From: Actinomycetes bacterium
GTDB lineage: Bacteria > Actinomycetota > Thermoleophilia > BMS3ABIN01
Direction: 5' to 3'
Assembly: GCA_021791195.1 (NCBI GenBank)
Contig: JAJYXB010000022.1
Location: 144,245 to 208,244 of the forward strand
Length of the DNA stretch: 64,000 bases
Below the pieces are notes generated by a model, which did not search any database, had not been told where the DNA came from, and saw only the letters and a program-made list of their open reading frames with translations. The number at the start of each line of letters is the position of its first letter. Positions within the stretch are counted from its first letter, which is position 1. Below, piece by piece: positions 1 to 12,055 of the stretch. The translations under genes were made by a program, and so were the position numbers.

Positions 1-479
1 AGGCGCTTGAACAGGAGGAACAGGAAAGGCGCCAGCAGATAGCATTGAACCAGGCAATGGACAAACCAGAAGAAATTCGGTCCGGAGACAAAAGGCGATG
101 CCAGATAAATGTTGAGCGATCTGTAATCGAGATGCCCCAGCATCAGCATATCCGTGTTGTAGTGCGGTGTGACCAGCAGCGCCAGGAAATAGAGCGGATA
201 GATACGCAGGGCGCGGTCAAGGTAAAATCTCGCCGCCAGGCGCGGAGTCAGCCGGCTTTCGGATAGCCTCCGCTGCAGCGAATGCATGATGCCGTTGCCG
301 CTGATAACGAAAAAGATCGACGCCAGGCCGTAACCGAGCCAGGCCAGGTCATAACGGGTCGCGAAACGACTGAAGTAATGCAGGGCGTAATGATCGATGA
401 CGATCAGCAGGATGGCTGCGCCCTTGACATAGCTTGCTGTACGCCGCGAATCGATCGTCCCACCCCCGAGATTGACCAA
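1..479 (-). CDS. acyltransferase family 3 (OafA-like) membrane protein, partial
   Basis: This frame is open on the minus strand from a TTG at 479 to the window edge, so the C-terminal part is missing. The translation is strongly hydrophobic and includes ILLIVIDHYALHYFSRF, SIFFVISGNGIMHSLQRR, ARFYLDRALRIYPLYFLALL and FFWFVHCLVQCYLLAPFLF. The FFVISG and RALRIYPLYF pattern is typical of acyltransferase 3 proteins, integral membrane enzymes that transfer acyl groups to surface polysaccharides or lipids. The usual N-terminal active-site His would be the H in VIDHYALHY. The start is uncertain: a stop lies 5 codons upstream and no ATG is available. The substrate cannot be inferred. Confidence 0.65.
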   Translation of the reverse strand, partial: MVNLGGGTIDSRRTASYVKGAAILLIVIDHYALHYFSRFATRYDLAWLGYGLASIFFVISGNGIMHSLQRRLSESRLTPRLAARFYLDRALRIYPLYFLALLVTPHYNTDMLMLGHLDYRSLNIYLASPFVSGPNFFWFVHCLVQCYLLAPFLFLLFKR

Positions 480-626
480 TAGCAGGATTTGATGTTATCC
501 CGGGACGTGATAAATATCAAGGTTGATTGACATATGCCTGACCGGCTCGACGCGATGAAGCAAGCGGACGCCGAGACACCGGCGAGCGTGAGGGCGATCA
601 TGGGGATCCAGAAATAGGGAAAAATC

Positions 627-3209
627 CTACAGGAACGACCCGCTCCGACGCCGGCCCTGCAGGTACTTGAGCACTTCAAACCAGGCGATGCTGACAAATC
701 CGGCGATAAAGCAGGCGGCCAGGTCGATCGGTTTGAGCTGTTCGAACAGGAAGAGGCCTTTCAGGAAAGGCACATACAGGACCAGGCCGAGAAAGACGGG
801 GACGCTTGCCAGCAGCAGCCACAGCGCGCGGTTCGGCACGCGGATGGTCTGGAAGATGGTCCTGGACCAGGACCTGTTGGTGAGGATCAGCCCCAGGTTG
901 GCGATGATCAGCGTGGTAAAGGTCATGGCGCGGATCGTGCCCTCGCCGTAGCCGCGGTAGTAAAAGAAGGCAAACAGGAACAGCACGATTACCAGCACGC
1001 TGACGCCCTGCAGGATGCTGATCGACAGTGCGCGCCAGCCGAAGAGCGGCTCATGCGGGTCGCGTGGCGGCCGGTCCATCACATTCGCCTCCTCGGGCTC
1101 GGCCTCGAATACCACCGAGCAGGCCGGGTCGATGATCAGCTCCAGGAAGACGATGTGCACCGGATAGAGGACCAGCGGCCAGCCGAGCAGCACCGGCACC
1201 AGCGTCAGGCCCACGATCGGCACGTGGATCGCGAAGATATAAGCCATCGCTTTCTTGATGTTGTCGAAAATGCGCCGGCCGAGCCTCACGGCCCGTACGA
1301 TCGACGAGAAATCGTCGTTCAGCAGCACCAGCGCCGCCGATTCGCGGGCGACGTCCGTGCCGCGCCCGCCCATGGCGATGCCGATGCCGGCCGCCTTGAG
1401 CGCCGGTGAATCGTTGACGCCGTCGCCGGTCATCGCCACCACTTCGCCCCCGGCGCTCATGGCTGTGACCAGCCGCAGCTTCTGCTCGGGGACGACGCGG
1501 GCGAATATGTTGACATTACGGACGCGCTGCGCCAGTTCCTGATCGCTCAGGCGGTCGAGCTCCTGCCCGGTCATCACCTGTTCGCAGTCATGCAGGCCGA
1601 TCCGGCGGGCGATGTTGATGGCTGTGCCGGAATAATCGCCTGTGATCATCACCACGCGCACGCCGGCGCGGTAGCACTCCGCGATCGCGGCCGGCACCTC
1701 GGGCCGCAGGGGATCGGAGAGCGCCAGCAAACCGATCAGTTCGAAATCGAAATCATGTTGCTGCACCGGCAGGGCCGCTTCGCGGAAGTAGGCCCGGGCA
1801 ACGCCCAGCACCCGCAGGCCGGATGCCGCCAGCAGGCCGATCTGCTCTCCCAGAGAGCGGCGGCTTTCCGCGTTCAGGTGGCAGAGATCTGCGATCGCTT
1901 CGGGTGCGCCCTTGGCGGCGATGATGTATTGCTCGCCGTCGGGCGACTGCCAGACGTGCGACAGCGCCAGCAGCTTCCCGGAGAGCGGATATGACTGCAC
2001 CAGCTCCCAGTTGTCATGTAGATGTTCTGTGGTGTTGAGTTCGCGTTCGCCCAGCTGCCGGATGGCTTTCTCCATCGGATCGAACGGATCGCGCTGGCTG
2101 GCGAGGATGCCGTACTCCACCAGTTCGTGGAATTCTTCCGGTAGTGGCCGGGCGTCCGCTGCTTCAAGATCCAGCGTCTCACCTCTGGCCCACAGCTGGC
2201 TGACTTCCATCTGATTGAGCGTCAGCGTCCCGGTTTTATCGACGCACAGCGTTGTCGCCGCCCCCAGTGTCTCGACGGCGGGCATCTGCCGCGTCAGGAC
2301 ATGATTGCGCGATATCCGCCAGGCGCCCAGTGCCAGAAAGACGGTGAGGACGACAGGGAATTCCTCTGGCAGGGTCGCCATCGCCAGGGTGATACCGGCC
2401 AGGAGGCCGCCGAGCCAGTCGCCGCGGGTGGCGCCGTAGATGATGGCGACAGCGGCGCAGAGCGAAAGTCCGATCACGGCCAGGTTGCGCACCAGGCGCC
2501 GCGTCTGCTGCTGCAGGTGCGTCGGCCGGGGCGTGATGGCTTCCAGCGCCTTGCCGATCCTGCCCATCTCGGTGGCGACGCCGGTCTTCTCCACCGTGGC
2601 CACGCCCCGGCCCTGGACCACCAGCGTGCCAGAGAAGATGAAAGGCTGGTCGTCGCCGCCCGGCCTGGCGCCTGATTCCTCGCCGGGCCCGGCGCCCGGC
2701 GCTGCACTGGCATCGGCGAGTTTGCGCACCGGGACCGACTCACCTGTCAGCAGTGACTCGTCGACGCTGAGGTTGACGCTGGAGAAAAGCCTGGCATCAG
2801 CAGGCACGCGGTCGCCCTCATCGACGACAAGGATATCGCCGCGGACTACTTCGCGGCCGGCGATGCGGCTGATCTTGCCACCGCGGATGACGCGCGCGCG
2901 GGGGCTGGAGAGATTGCGCAGCGCTTCCAGGGCGCGCTCAGTCTTGCGCTCCTGGTAGAAAGTGATGCTCATGATCACGAAGACAAACAAGAGCAGCAGC
3001 AGAGCCTCCTCGAGATTGCCGAGGAAGAGGTAGAGGGTGCCCGCGGCGATCAGAAGCAGGAACATCGGTTCCCGGACCACGTCGACGCCGATCCGCAGGA
3101 AACTGCGGCGCCCGGCGGAGGGCAGCTCGTTGTAGCCCCCGGTCCTGAGCCGCTGGCTCGCCTCTTCTGGCGAAAGGCCGCTGATGGATGTCAGGTCAGT
3201 CTGTGGCAA
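627..3209 (-). CDS. P2-type cation-transporting ATPase (HAD-IC family)
   Basis: An 860-residue P-type ATPase that pumps a cation across the membrane at the cost of ATP. Visible landmarks are the cation-ATPase N-terminal region (GLSPEEASQRL, about 11-21), the actuator loop TGES (155-158), the M4 motif PEEFP (281-285), the phosphorylation motif DKTGTLT (324-330), KGAPE in the nucleotide-binding domain (433-437) and the hinge TGDGVND (594-600). M6 reads ELIIDPACS. PEEFP replaces the PEGLP of Ca2+ and Na+/K+ pumps, so the ion is not assigned; Ca2+ or another divalent or monovalent cation is possible. Length is normal for the family. It stands alone between the acyltransferase stub and a divergent small gene. 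Confidence 0.93.
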   Translation of the reverse strand: MPQTDLTSISGLSPEEASQRLRTGGYNELPSAGRRSFLRIGVDVVREPMFLLLIAAGTLYLFLGNLEEALLLLLFVFVIMSITFYQERKTERALEALRNLSSPRARVIRGGKISRIAGREVVRGDILVVDEGDRVPADARLFSSVNLSVDESLLTGESVPVRKLADASAAPGAGPGEESGARPGGDDQPFIFSGTLVVQGRGVATVEKTGVATEMGRIGKALEAITPRPTHLQQQTRRLVRNLAVIGLSLCAAVAIIYGATRGDWLGGLLAGITLAMATLPEEFPVVLTVFLALGAWRISRNHVLTRQMPAVETLGAATTLCVDKTGTLTLNQMEVSQLWARGETLDLEAADARPLPEEFHELVEYGILASQRDPFDPMEKAIRQLGERELNTTEHLHDNWELVQSYPLSGKLLALSHVWQSPDGEQYIIAAKGAPEAIADLCHLNAESRRSLGEQIGLLAASGLRVLGVARAYFREAALPVQQHDFDFELIGLLALSDPLRPEVPAAIAECYRAGVRVVMITGDYSGTAINIARRIGLHDCEQVMTGQELDRLSDQELAQRVRNVNIFARVVPEQKLRLVTAMSAGGEVVAMTGDGVNDSPALKAAGIGIAMGGRGTDVARESAALVLLNDDFSSIVRAVRLGRRIFDNIKKAMAYIFAIHVPIVGLTLVPVLLGWPLVLYPVHIVFLELIIDPACSVVFEAEPEEANVMDRPPRDPHEPLFGWRALSISILQGVSVLVIVLFLFAFFYYRGYGEGTIRAMTFTTLIIANLGLILTNRSWSRTIFQTIRVPNRALWLLLASVPVFLGLVLYVPFLKGLFLFEQLKPIDLAACFIAGFVSIAWFEVLKYLQGRRRSGSFL

Positions 3210-3370
3210 GCTGCTTCCGTTCCCTGTTGGCCCGCGCCGTGCTGAGTTGTATGGCGATGGCCACCGGCTGATTCTAACATGGCTGTTTTACTTAAAGCCC
3301 ACACGCCCTGTGGCCGAAAAACTGGATAGGCATTTTTTGGCAAAAAGCAGGCTGAAAGGAGGATGGTTCC

Positions 3371-3580
3371 ATGGTGAAGGTTGTGAAATATTCCAAAGAG
3401 CTTGCCCCCGACGAGCAGGCGGTATGCGCCGAGCAACTGGCAAACTGCGAAAAGACGGCAACGCTGCATGTATGTTTTGAGGATGGCAGCGGCGCCTATG
3501 TCTGCAAGCGGTGTTTTGCCCGTCGCGTCAATGAATGCACCTGGATCACGGATGACCTGAAGATGATGCTGGCTTCCTGA
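3371..3580 (+). CDS. small cysteine-rich protein of unknown function
   Basis: A 69-residue protein preceded by a strong AAAGGAGG site at about 3356-3363, 7 nt before the ATG. It is not assigned to a family. Six cysteines are present, including CAEQLANC, YVCKRC and NEC, with a CxxC, so zinc or another metal may be bound (inference). It is divergent from the P-type ATPase at 627-3209 and followed by a strong terminator, so it is probably a single-gene transcript. The good ribosome-binding site and clean terminator argue that it is real. Confidence 0.6.
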   Translation: MVKVVKYSKELAPDEQAVCAEQLANCEKTATLHVCFEDGSGAYVCKRCFARRVNECTWITDDLKMMLAS

Positions 3581-3634
3581 TACTTCGCGTTGCTGCGGCG
3601 GCTGAAAGCTGCCCGCATCCGGACACGGCATGAA

Positions 3635-3662
3635 AAAGGCCGCCTGTTTCCAGGCGGCCTTT
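3635..3662 (+). terminator. intrinsic terminator
   Basis: A perfect 12-bp stem (AAAGGCCGCCTG / CAGGCGGCCTTT) with a TTTC loop. It ends transcription of the small gene at 3371-3580. The A-rich left flank means it could also act on the minus strand. Confidence 0.8.
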
Positions 3663-3851
3663 CCGATTGCCGGCTGAATCGCGTTACCAGCTGTGATCTT
3701 GACACAAAAACTGTCTTGGTGTTTCAGCACGAACTGTCTTTCATGTCCACGCTGAACCTGGCCTGAAATCGGGGAGCGGGCGGGCCTGTTTGCAGTTGTG
3801 CATCCGGGCAGATATAATTTCCAGCGGTTCCGGCCTGTCGGGAGGCACTAA

Positions 3852-3911
3852 ATGCTGCCGGTAGGCTTTCTTTCTGGTAGGGTTCAATCTAGGATTATTT
3901 TTGATTTTTAG
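3852..3911 (+). CDS. candidate leader peptide overlapping the LCP gene start
   Basis: A 19-codon frame begins at an ATG 6 nt after GGAGG (3841-3845). It ends in TAG at 3909-3911, eleven bases inside the next gene, whose TTG start is at 3901. The peptide would be MLPVGFLSGRVQSRIIFDF. The ribosome-binding site is better than that of the TTG start, so the frame may couple translation into the LCP gene. This is inference from position only. Confidence 0.35.
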   Translation: MLPVGFLSGRVQSRIIFDF

Positions 3912-5706
3912 ACGACGTCGCCGGACGACTAATCTAAGCAGCAGTCCCCGCATAAACAGAGGTTCAAGGGGTTCGCGCTACCGCAGGCCAAGCCGCTGGG
4001 CGCGAATCCTGAAATGGACCGTCCTTTTGATTTTCGCGATCATCCTGATTTCGGCGATCGCCGGTTTCCTTTTCGTCTATCACACGCTGGGGCAGATGAG
4101 TTCCAACAATCTCCCCGTGGTTGACGCGGCCAGGGGGCAGCTGGACATCCCCAATCCCGACCAGGCAGAGAACATCCTCGTCATGGGCACCGACGACAGC
4201 GCCACGCAGGGCAATTCCGACACGCTGATGCTCGTCCGGGTCGATCCCAACGCCGGCTTCGTCTCGATCCTGTCCATTCCCCGTGACCTGCAGGTGGATA
4301 TCCCGGGCTATGGAATCCAAAAAATCAATGCCGCTTACCCGATCGGCGGCGCTTCGCTGGCTATCCAGACGGTAAAGAAGCTTACCGGGGAGCCGATCCA
4401 CCACTTCGTATCGATTAACTTCACCGGTTTCGAGAAGGCTGTGGATGCTCTGGGAGGCGTCTATGTAGATGTGGACCAGCGTTACTATAATGACAACAGC
4501 AACGCCGCCTGGGGCCAGGCGTACGAGCCCATCAATCTGCAGCCCGGCTACCAGAAGCTGAACGGGCACGATGCCCTCGAGTTCGCCCGCTACCGGCACA
4601 CCGACAGCGACTTTGTGCGCATCGCGCGCCAGCAGACATTCATCACTGACGCCAAATCCCAGTTGATCAACTGGGGCAACATCACCAAGATACCGGCGCT
4701 GGCTGATATCTTCGGCTCGAACACGACCTCGGATATCGGCGCCGGCGACGCGCTGTCGCTGATCAAATTCGTCACGGGAATGCGGAAGGATCACATCTTC
4801 CAGCAGCAGTTTCCGATCAAGACACAGTCAGGCACCACGTATCTGCTTGTGGACAAAGTCCAGGAGAAAAAGGTGCTGAAGAACTTCGAATCGCCCGATC
4901 TGAGCGCGCCGCAGCCAACGGTGCCCGGCGCCGCTCCGCCGGCGCCGCCGGCGCTTTCGCAGCAGACCCTGCAGACGCAGGTTGAGATCCTCAACGGCGG
5001 CGCGCCTTCAGGGGCGGCGGCGCAGGTTGCCGGGCTGCTGAAACAGAAGGGCCTGACCAATGTCACGGTAGGCGGCGATGCCAACAACAATTATCAGGAC
5101 AATCAGATTTATTATCTGAATGACAGCAAGCCGGCGGCGGATGAGCTGGCCGACCTGTTCCAGCCGGCCAAGGAATCGCCGATGCCGACCGGCCTGTCGA
5201 CCAGCGCGCAGGTGCTGATCGTCGTGGGCTCGAACTTCGCCGGCAGCCTCACTCAAAGTCAGCCACGGCAGCAGCAGGCACAACCGCTGCAGTTCGAAAA
5301 CGTCCCGCAGACGACGCCCCGCTGGCAGCAGGCGGCTTCCCAGGCATCGTTCAGGCTGGAGCGGCCCACCAGCTTCCCCACGGATTTCAAGTATGACGAT
5401 TTCCGCATCTATCAGATAGACGCCGATGGCGGTCCCAAGCCGGCGCTCAAGGTTGTCTGTGATGATCAGAACGGCAACCCCTGGGGGATCATGGAAACCA
5501 CCTTCACCGATGCGCCGCTCCTGAATCAGCCCAGTGTCCAGAAGCAGATCAACGGCAAGAATTACATGTTCTTCTACAGTGGCGACAAGCTGAAGTACCT
5601 GGCCTGGCAGGACAACGGCGTACTTTACTGGATCTCCAATTCACTGATGGGCACGCTGGACGAAAACACGATGGTCCAGCTGGCGGTCTCTTTCCAGCAG
5701 GTCTGA
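3901..5706 (+). CDS. LytR-CpsA-Psr (LCP) family protein with LytR_C domain
   Basis: A 601-residue envelope protein. An Arg-rich cytoplasmic tail (RRRRR, 4-8) precedes one membrane helix at about 39-61. An extracellular LCP domain follows (ENILVMGTDD, GNSDTLMLVRVDP, ILSIPRDLQVDIPGYG, LEFARYRHTDSDFVRIARQQ). A LytR_C domain begins near residue 360 (VEILNGGAPSGAAAQVAGLL). The last 130 or so residues form an extra domain of unknown function. LCP enzymes attach undecaprenyl-linked glycopolymers to peptidoglycan or protein; the conserved Arg and Asp residues of the catalytic pocket are present. The start is TTG with a weak AGGAT upstream and overlaps a short frame with a better ribosome-binding site. 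Confidence 0.92.
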   Translation: MIFRRRRRTTNLSSSPRINRGSRGSRYRRPSRWARILKWTVLLIFAIILISAIAGFLFVYHTLGQMSSNNLPVVDAARGQLDIPNPDQAENILVMGTDDSATQGNSDTLMLVRVDPNAGFVSILSIPRDLQVDIPGYGIQKINAAYPIGGASLAIQTVKKLTGEPIHHFVSINFTGFEKAVDALGGVYVDVDQRYYNDNSNAAWGQAYEPINLQPGYQKLNGHDALEFARYRHTDSDFVRIARQQTFITDAKSQLINWGNITKIPALADIFGSNTTSDIGAGDALSLIKFVTGMRKDHIFQQQFPIKTQSGTTYLLVDKVQEKKVLKNFESPDLSAPQPTVPGAAPPAPPALSQQTLQTQVEILNGGAPSGAAAQVAGLLKQKGLTNVTVGGDANNNYQDNQIYYLNDSKPAADELADLFQPAKESPMPTGLSTSAQVLIVVGSNFAGSLTQSQPRQQQAQPLQFENVPQTTPRWQQAASQASFRLERPTSFPTDFKYDDFRIYQIDADGGPKPALKVVCDDQNGNPWGIMETTFTDAPLLNQPSVQKQINGKNYMFFYSGDKLKYLAWQDNGVLYWISNSLMGTLDENTMVQLAVSFQQV

Positions 5707-5892
5707 CCGGCACGCACTCCCTTCCCCGCCTGCTCCGGATGCAGTCAGCCGGGCAATCCCCAATCCTGTGCCAAGCCGCCGCGGGACCTGGTGGCGTCCC
5801 TGCCATTCCGGCTTTTGCGGACCGCAGGAAACAGCGGCGCGGGCGGAAATATATTTACGAACATTCATCCGCCCAAAAAGAGAGGATCTGAT

Positions 5893-6336
5893 ATGCCCCT
5901 GATCGAACCGCCCAAGCACGAGCGCCACAAGCCCGAGGACGTCAACAAAAAGCACAAGCAACAACTTGGTTTGCAGGACCGGCTGGCCCTGGTGATCACC
6001 ACCGCTATCGGCACCATGTACGCGGTTTATTTCTTTGCCGTCTTTATGGCAGGCTGGATGCTCTGGCAGAGTTTTTTTTACGGACGGCCTTTCGACCCCT
6101 ATCCGTTTGCCTTCCTGCTATTTTTAGGCAACATCGTCCAGCTGCTGCTGATGCCGTTGATCATGGTGGGGCAGAACATCCAGGGCCGTCACGCGGAGCT
6201 GAGGGCGGGCGAAGAATACCGCACCACGGTCACCAGCTACCATGACATCGAGCATGTTCTGAAGCATCTCAACGCGCAGGATGAGGAACTGCTCAAACAG
6301 ACGGGCCTGCTGGAGCAGTTGATCAAAAACAGGTAG
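5893..6336 (+). CDS. DUF1003 family membrane protein
   Basis: A 147-residue protein starting at the ATG that follows AGAGAGGA. It has a charged N-terminus (PKHERHKPEDVNKKHKQQ) and two hydrophobic segments (about 33-58 and 73-95). The sequence PYPFAFLLFLGNIVQLLLMP and the following QNIQ match the DUF1003 pattern. The C-terminus, including DIEHVLKHLNAQDEELLKQ, is probably a short coiled coil in the cytoplasm. Function is unknown for the family. A longer frame extends upstream to 5791 but lacks a ribosome-binding site. Confidence 0.8.
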   Translation: MPLIEPPKHERHKPEDVNKKHKQQLGLQDRLALVITTAIGTMYAVYFFAVFMAGWMLWQSFFYGRPFDPYPFAFLLFLGNIVQLLLMPLIMVGQNIQGRHAELRAGEEYRTTVTSYHDIEHVLKHLNAQDEELLKQTGLLEQLIKNR

Positions 6337-6376
6337 CTTTTTACCGGGCGCGGTCAGGCCGCGGCGTGGCCGCGGA

Positions 6377-6703
6377 TTATCCGAAGTTGTATGGCATTCC
6401 CCAGAGCTCGTTGAAATAGCCATTGAAGAGCACCTGCTGCGAACCCATCACGTTGGCCTGCGTGGTTTCGCTGGCGTCGGTCCAGCCACGCAGCTCAACC
6501 AGCTGGCCGGACAGATTCGCAAAAAACGGGTGCACTTCCTGCCCGGGAAGGAGTTTGCCCGCAGCCTCGGTGGTGCCATTGGTATTGTTGCCGCTTACGC
6601 TGTGGCCGGCGCCATCGAGCGTGATGCCGTCGCCGGCGATATGGTAACCGGTATCCCTGACGGGCCATAGCCTCGCCCGCCCGTCCGCCCGGCCGCGGAA
6701 CAC
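6377..6703 (-). pseudogene. remnant of a secreted beta-helix-type gene
   Basis: An open frame of 108 codons with no signal peptide and no clear ribosome-binding site. The part GDGITLDGAGHSVSGNN resembles the first coil of the NosD-like protein at 37547 (DHVVLDGNGHTLTGNN). The rest, ending VLFNGYFNELWGMPYNFG, has no match that I recognise apart from a short similar stretch at 13544-13660. It is best read as the truncated tail of an exported protein. A short functional gene cannot be excluded. Confidence 0.4.
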
Positions 6704-6801
6704 GCAACAGAAGTAAAATTATATGATTACTACGCGCAGGCTTTTCAATGCCCAAACAGCAGCTCTGCGGAAATGCATGCTAAATGTAGCTTTAATGTAG
6801 C

Positions 6802-7167
6802 TTATTCTTCGCCCTCGGCTTCTCCGGCCCAGATCTCGAGCATGTGTTCCTTCACGGCCTGCTTGCGCTTCCACATATCTTTCTTGAGCTTCATTTTTTC
6901 TTCCGCCATGTCAACCAGCTCTTCCGCTATTTCATCGAGCTTGTCGCCCCAGCGGGCGTCGATCCTGGCTTTCACCTTTTCCAGCAGCAGCTTCTTGACC
7001 GCTTTTTTTGCCAGGTGGCCATGGCCGCGGCCGGTCTCTCGCCCGTAGCCGGATTCCCCGCCGTGCGGCATGCCGCAGACCGGGCACTTGTGATGTCCTT
7101 TTCCTCCGCACCCCGGGCCGTACCCGTGATAGCCATGGCTAGACTCATGTTCCGTTGAATAAACCAC
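6802..7167 (-). CDS. hypothetical protein with Gly/His-rich CPVCG segment and helical tail
   Basis: About 121 residues. The GTG at 7167 is chosen because GGAGG lies 8 nt upstream; the GTG at 7176 overlaps that site. The N-terminal third is rich in His, Gly and Tyr and contains a metal-binding-like HHKCPVCGMPHGG. The rest is a charged, probably coiled-coil helix (KKAVKKLLLEKVKARID, DKLDEIAEELVDMAEEKMK). No family is recognised. It is probably cytosolic and metal-binding, which is inference from the Cys/His pattern. Confidence 0.6.
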   Translation of the reverse strand: MVYSTEHESSHGYHGYGPGCGGKGHHKCPVCGMPHGGESGYGRETGRGHGHLAKKAVKKLLLEKVKARIDARWGDKLDEIAEELVDMAEEKMKLKKDMWKRKQAVKEHMLEIWAGEAEGEE

Positions 7168-7182
7168 GATCGACACCTCCGT

Positions 7183-7737
7183 TTAGTCTATTTCTTTCAT
7201 GGAGGGATTCCCCCGGGTCTGGCGTCTGAAACCTGTCGGCGTTTTTTGACCCGCGCACCTGGAAAAACGCGGGTCGCGCCGGTCGATCAGGGGACCATAC
7301 AGGAATTTGGCCAGTTCCAGCAGCGGCAGGATGCCGGAGGCATGGAAGGTGCCCACAAGCGGCGCCTGCCCGAGCGCGAGCGCCGCCGCGCAGGGGAATG
7401 GCATCGCGGGCTCGTGCAGATGAAGCAGGTCGAATCTATCCTTTTCCAGGATGCGCCGCAGCCGGAGGACGGTCGCGGGGCTGACCATAACGTTCGCCAG
7501 CGAGCCGTTGCTCGGAACCACCACCGTGTGACCGATCGGGATGATATCGTCCGGAGGACGTTACTTCCTGCCCAGGCGGACGTGCAGCAGGCGGCTCATC
7601 GGGCCGGGCGGGTCGATGCCGACGACGGTTCGTGTCTCTATCCCGAGCTGGCGCAGCGCCCGCGCCTGCCACTCGGCATGCTCGATCACGCCGCCGCGGT
7701 ACGACCACGAATAAGGCACGATGATGCCGACCTTCAT
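7183..7737 (-). pseudogene. PimA-like glycosyltransferase family 4, nonsense-interrupted and 3'-truncated
   Basis: The frame starting at the ATG at 7737 reads MKVGIIVPYSWSYRGGVIEH, the classic N-terminus of GT4 enzymes such as PimA. It stops at an in-frame TAA (7561-7563) after 59 codons. The same frame then continues with DDIIPIGHTVVVPSNGSLA, FDLLHLHEPAMPFPCAAAL and PLVGTFHASG, again GT4 N-domain sequence, before ending in unrelated residues at 7183. The nucleotide-sugar-binding C-terminal domain (about 200 residues) is absent. This is one gene with a nonsense mutation and a lost 3' end, not two genes. Confidence 0.85.
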
Positions 7738-7836
7738 GGGCAGCCTCTCCGCATGAGGCGGTGTTTTCCGTCACGCTCGGTTTTCAGGCGTTCATCCGGC
7801 GTTGCGACCTCCTCCAGCCTGGTCCCGGGGCGGGCA

Positions 7837-8490
7837 CTATTTCAACGCCTGCATCAGACCCTGCTCGCTGTCAACTGAAGTTAGCGCCAGCAGCTCGTCG
7901 CCGCCTTCCAGGCGGGTGCCGCCGCCGGGGATGATGAGTTCGCCGCCGCGCAGGACCGTGACGATGACAGTCCCGGGAGGCAGACTCAGTTCGCTCACCG
8001 GCTTGCCGCAGGCCGATGAATCGCCTGCGATTGTGATTTCTACCAGGGCTACTTCGCCGCCCCGCAGCTTCAGCAGCGTTATCAGATCACCCAGAGACAT
8101 CTCTTCCTCGATGATCTTGGTGATGATGTCGGTTGGCGAAACCGCAACATCCACGCCCCAATCCCTGGTGTAGAGCCAGGAGTTGCGCGGGTTATTGACT
8201 CTGGCTATCACCCGTGGCACGCCGAAGTGGGTTTTGGCCAGCTGAGCGATGACGAGGTTATCCTCATCGTCTCCGGTTGTGGCCACTACCAGATCGGAGT
8301 TGCGCACGCCCGCGTTTTCCAGCACCAGGGGATCGCAGCCATCGGCCCAGATAACTCTGATGCCCTCCATCACCAGGCGCGCCTGTTCTTCCTTGACTTC
8401 GACCGCAACGACCCGGTGCGCGCCGCTCTCCGCCAGCTGCTGGCCCAGGTATGCTCCGGTCCTGCCCAATCCCACGATGAGTACATTCAT
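7837..8490 (-). CDS. TrkA-type potassium transport regulator (RCK domains)
   Basis: A 217-residue protein with a Rossmann NAD-binding TrkA_N domain (MNVLIVGLGRTGAYLGQQLA at the N-terminus; VVATTGDDEDNLVIAQLAK) and a C-terminal TrkA_C domain (about 135-215). Such proteins gate Trk/Ktr-type K+ channels from the cytoplasm. AGGAGG lies just before the ATG. It begins 8 nt after the second TrkA gene and ends the operon with the P-type ATPase. No TrkH/KtrB membrane subunit is seen in the window. Confidence 0.9.
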   Translation of the reverse strand: MNVLIVGLGRTGAYLGQQLAESGAHRVVAVEVKEEQARLVMEGIRVIWADGCDPLVLENAGVRNSDLVVATTGDDEDNLVIAQLAKTHFGVPRVIARVNNPRNSWLYTRDWGVDVAVSPTDIITKIIEEEMSLGDLITLLKLRGGEVALVEITIAGDSSACGKPVSELSLPPGTVIVTVLRGGELIIPGGGTRLEGGDELLALTSVDSEQGLMQALK

Positions 8491-8498
8491 TGCCCCTC

Positions 8499-9145
8499 CT
8501 AAAAGCCGGCCATTTTTTTGAACCGGCCCAGGAAATCGGACGCCACGCACGCATAGACCAGATCGCTGCTTTCAAACACTGTCGCGCCGGCAGGCACCAA
8601 GGCCAGGCCTTGCCTGACGATGCACGTGATCAGCGCCTGCCCTTCAACCTGGAGATCGCCGACGGCATGGCCGGCCAGTTGCGCCGGCGCCTCGAACTCC
8701 AGCAGCTGAGCCTCGCCGCTGCCGAAGCTCAGCTCGCTCTTGAGCTCGGCATACAGCAGGTGCTCGCGGATCTGGCCCGCTCCCCAGACCGTCGAGGAAA
8801 TGGTGGGAATGCCGAACCGCTTATAGATGTCGGCGCGCGCCGGGTCATAGATCCGGGTGATCACCCTGGGAACATGGAACACCCGTTTGGCGATCAGCGC
8901 CGAGATGATGTTGCTGTTGTCGCCGTTGGTCACGGATGCGAAGCCGTCGGCGTTCTCGATGCCCGCCTCGATCAGCGTGTCCCGGTCAAATCCGACACCA
9001 GCCACTGCCTTTCCCCCGAAGGACGGGTTTAAACGGCGGAAGGCCTTGGGCTCCTTGTCGATAATGGCGATCTCGTGCCCTTCGACGTACAGCGCGCTGG
9101 CCAGCTGTGAGCCGACCCTGCCGCAACCCAGAACAACGAATTTCA

Positions 9146-9146
<1 letters not shown>
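8499..9146 (-). CDS. TrkA-type potassium transport regulator (RCK domains)
   Basis: A 215-residue protein with TrkA_N (KFVVLGCGRVGSQLASALY; SVTNGDNSNIISALIAKR) and TrkA_C domains, a paralogue of the neighbour at 7837. Its ATG shares an A with the TGA of the upstream ATPase (TGATG), and GGAGGG lies within the end of that gene, so the two are translationally coupled. A GTG one codon earlier is the alternative start. Paired TrkA proteins (CeoB/CeoC-like) are known in actinobacteria; coupling to an ATPase suggests shared cation-homeostasis control (inference). Confidence 0.9.
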
Positions 9147-11944
<2,798 letters not shown>

Positions 11945-12055
11945 ACAAATGTCCCGGTGCGGTTGACCCGTCCAGTTGCCCTGCGGCTCGAAATTGCCAC
12001 GTCGTTTTCCCCGGCGGAAGAAACCGGCAAACGCGGACCCGCCGCCCAACAGGCA

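Noticed and set aside
7436-7774. 112-codon minus-strand frame overlapping the glycosyltransferase
   Set aside because: Out of frame with the GT4 sequence and Arg/Pro-rich; the GT4 frame itself explains the region.
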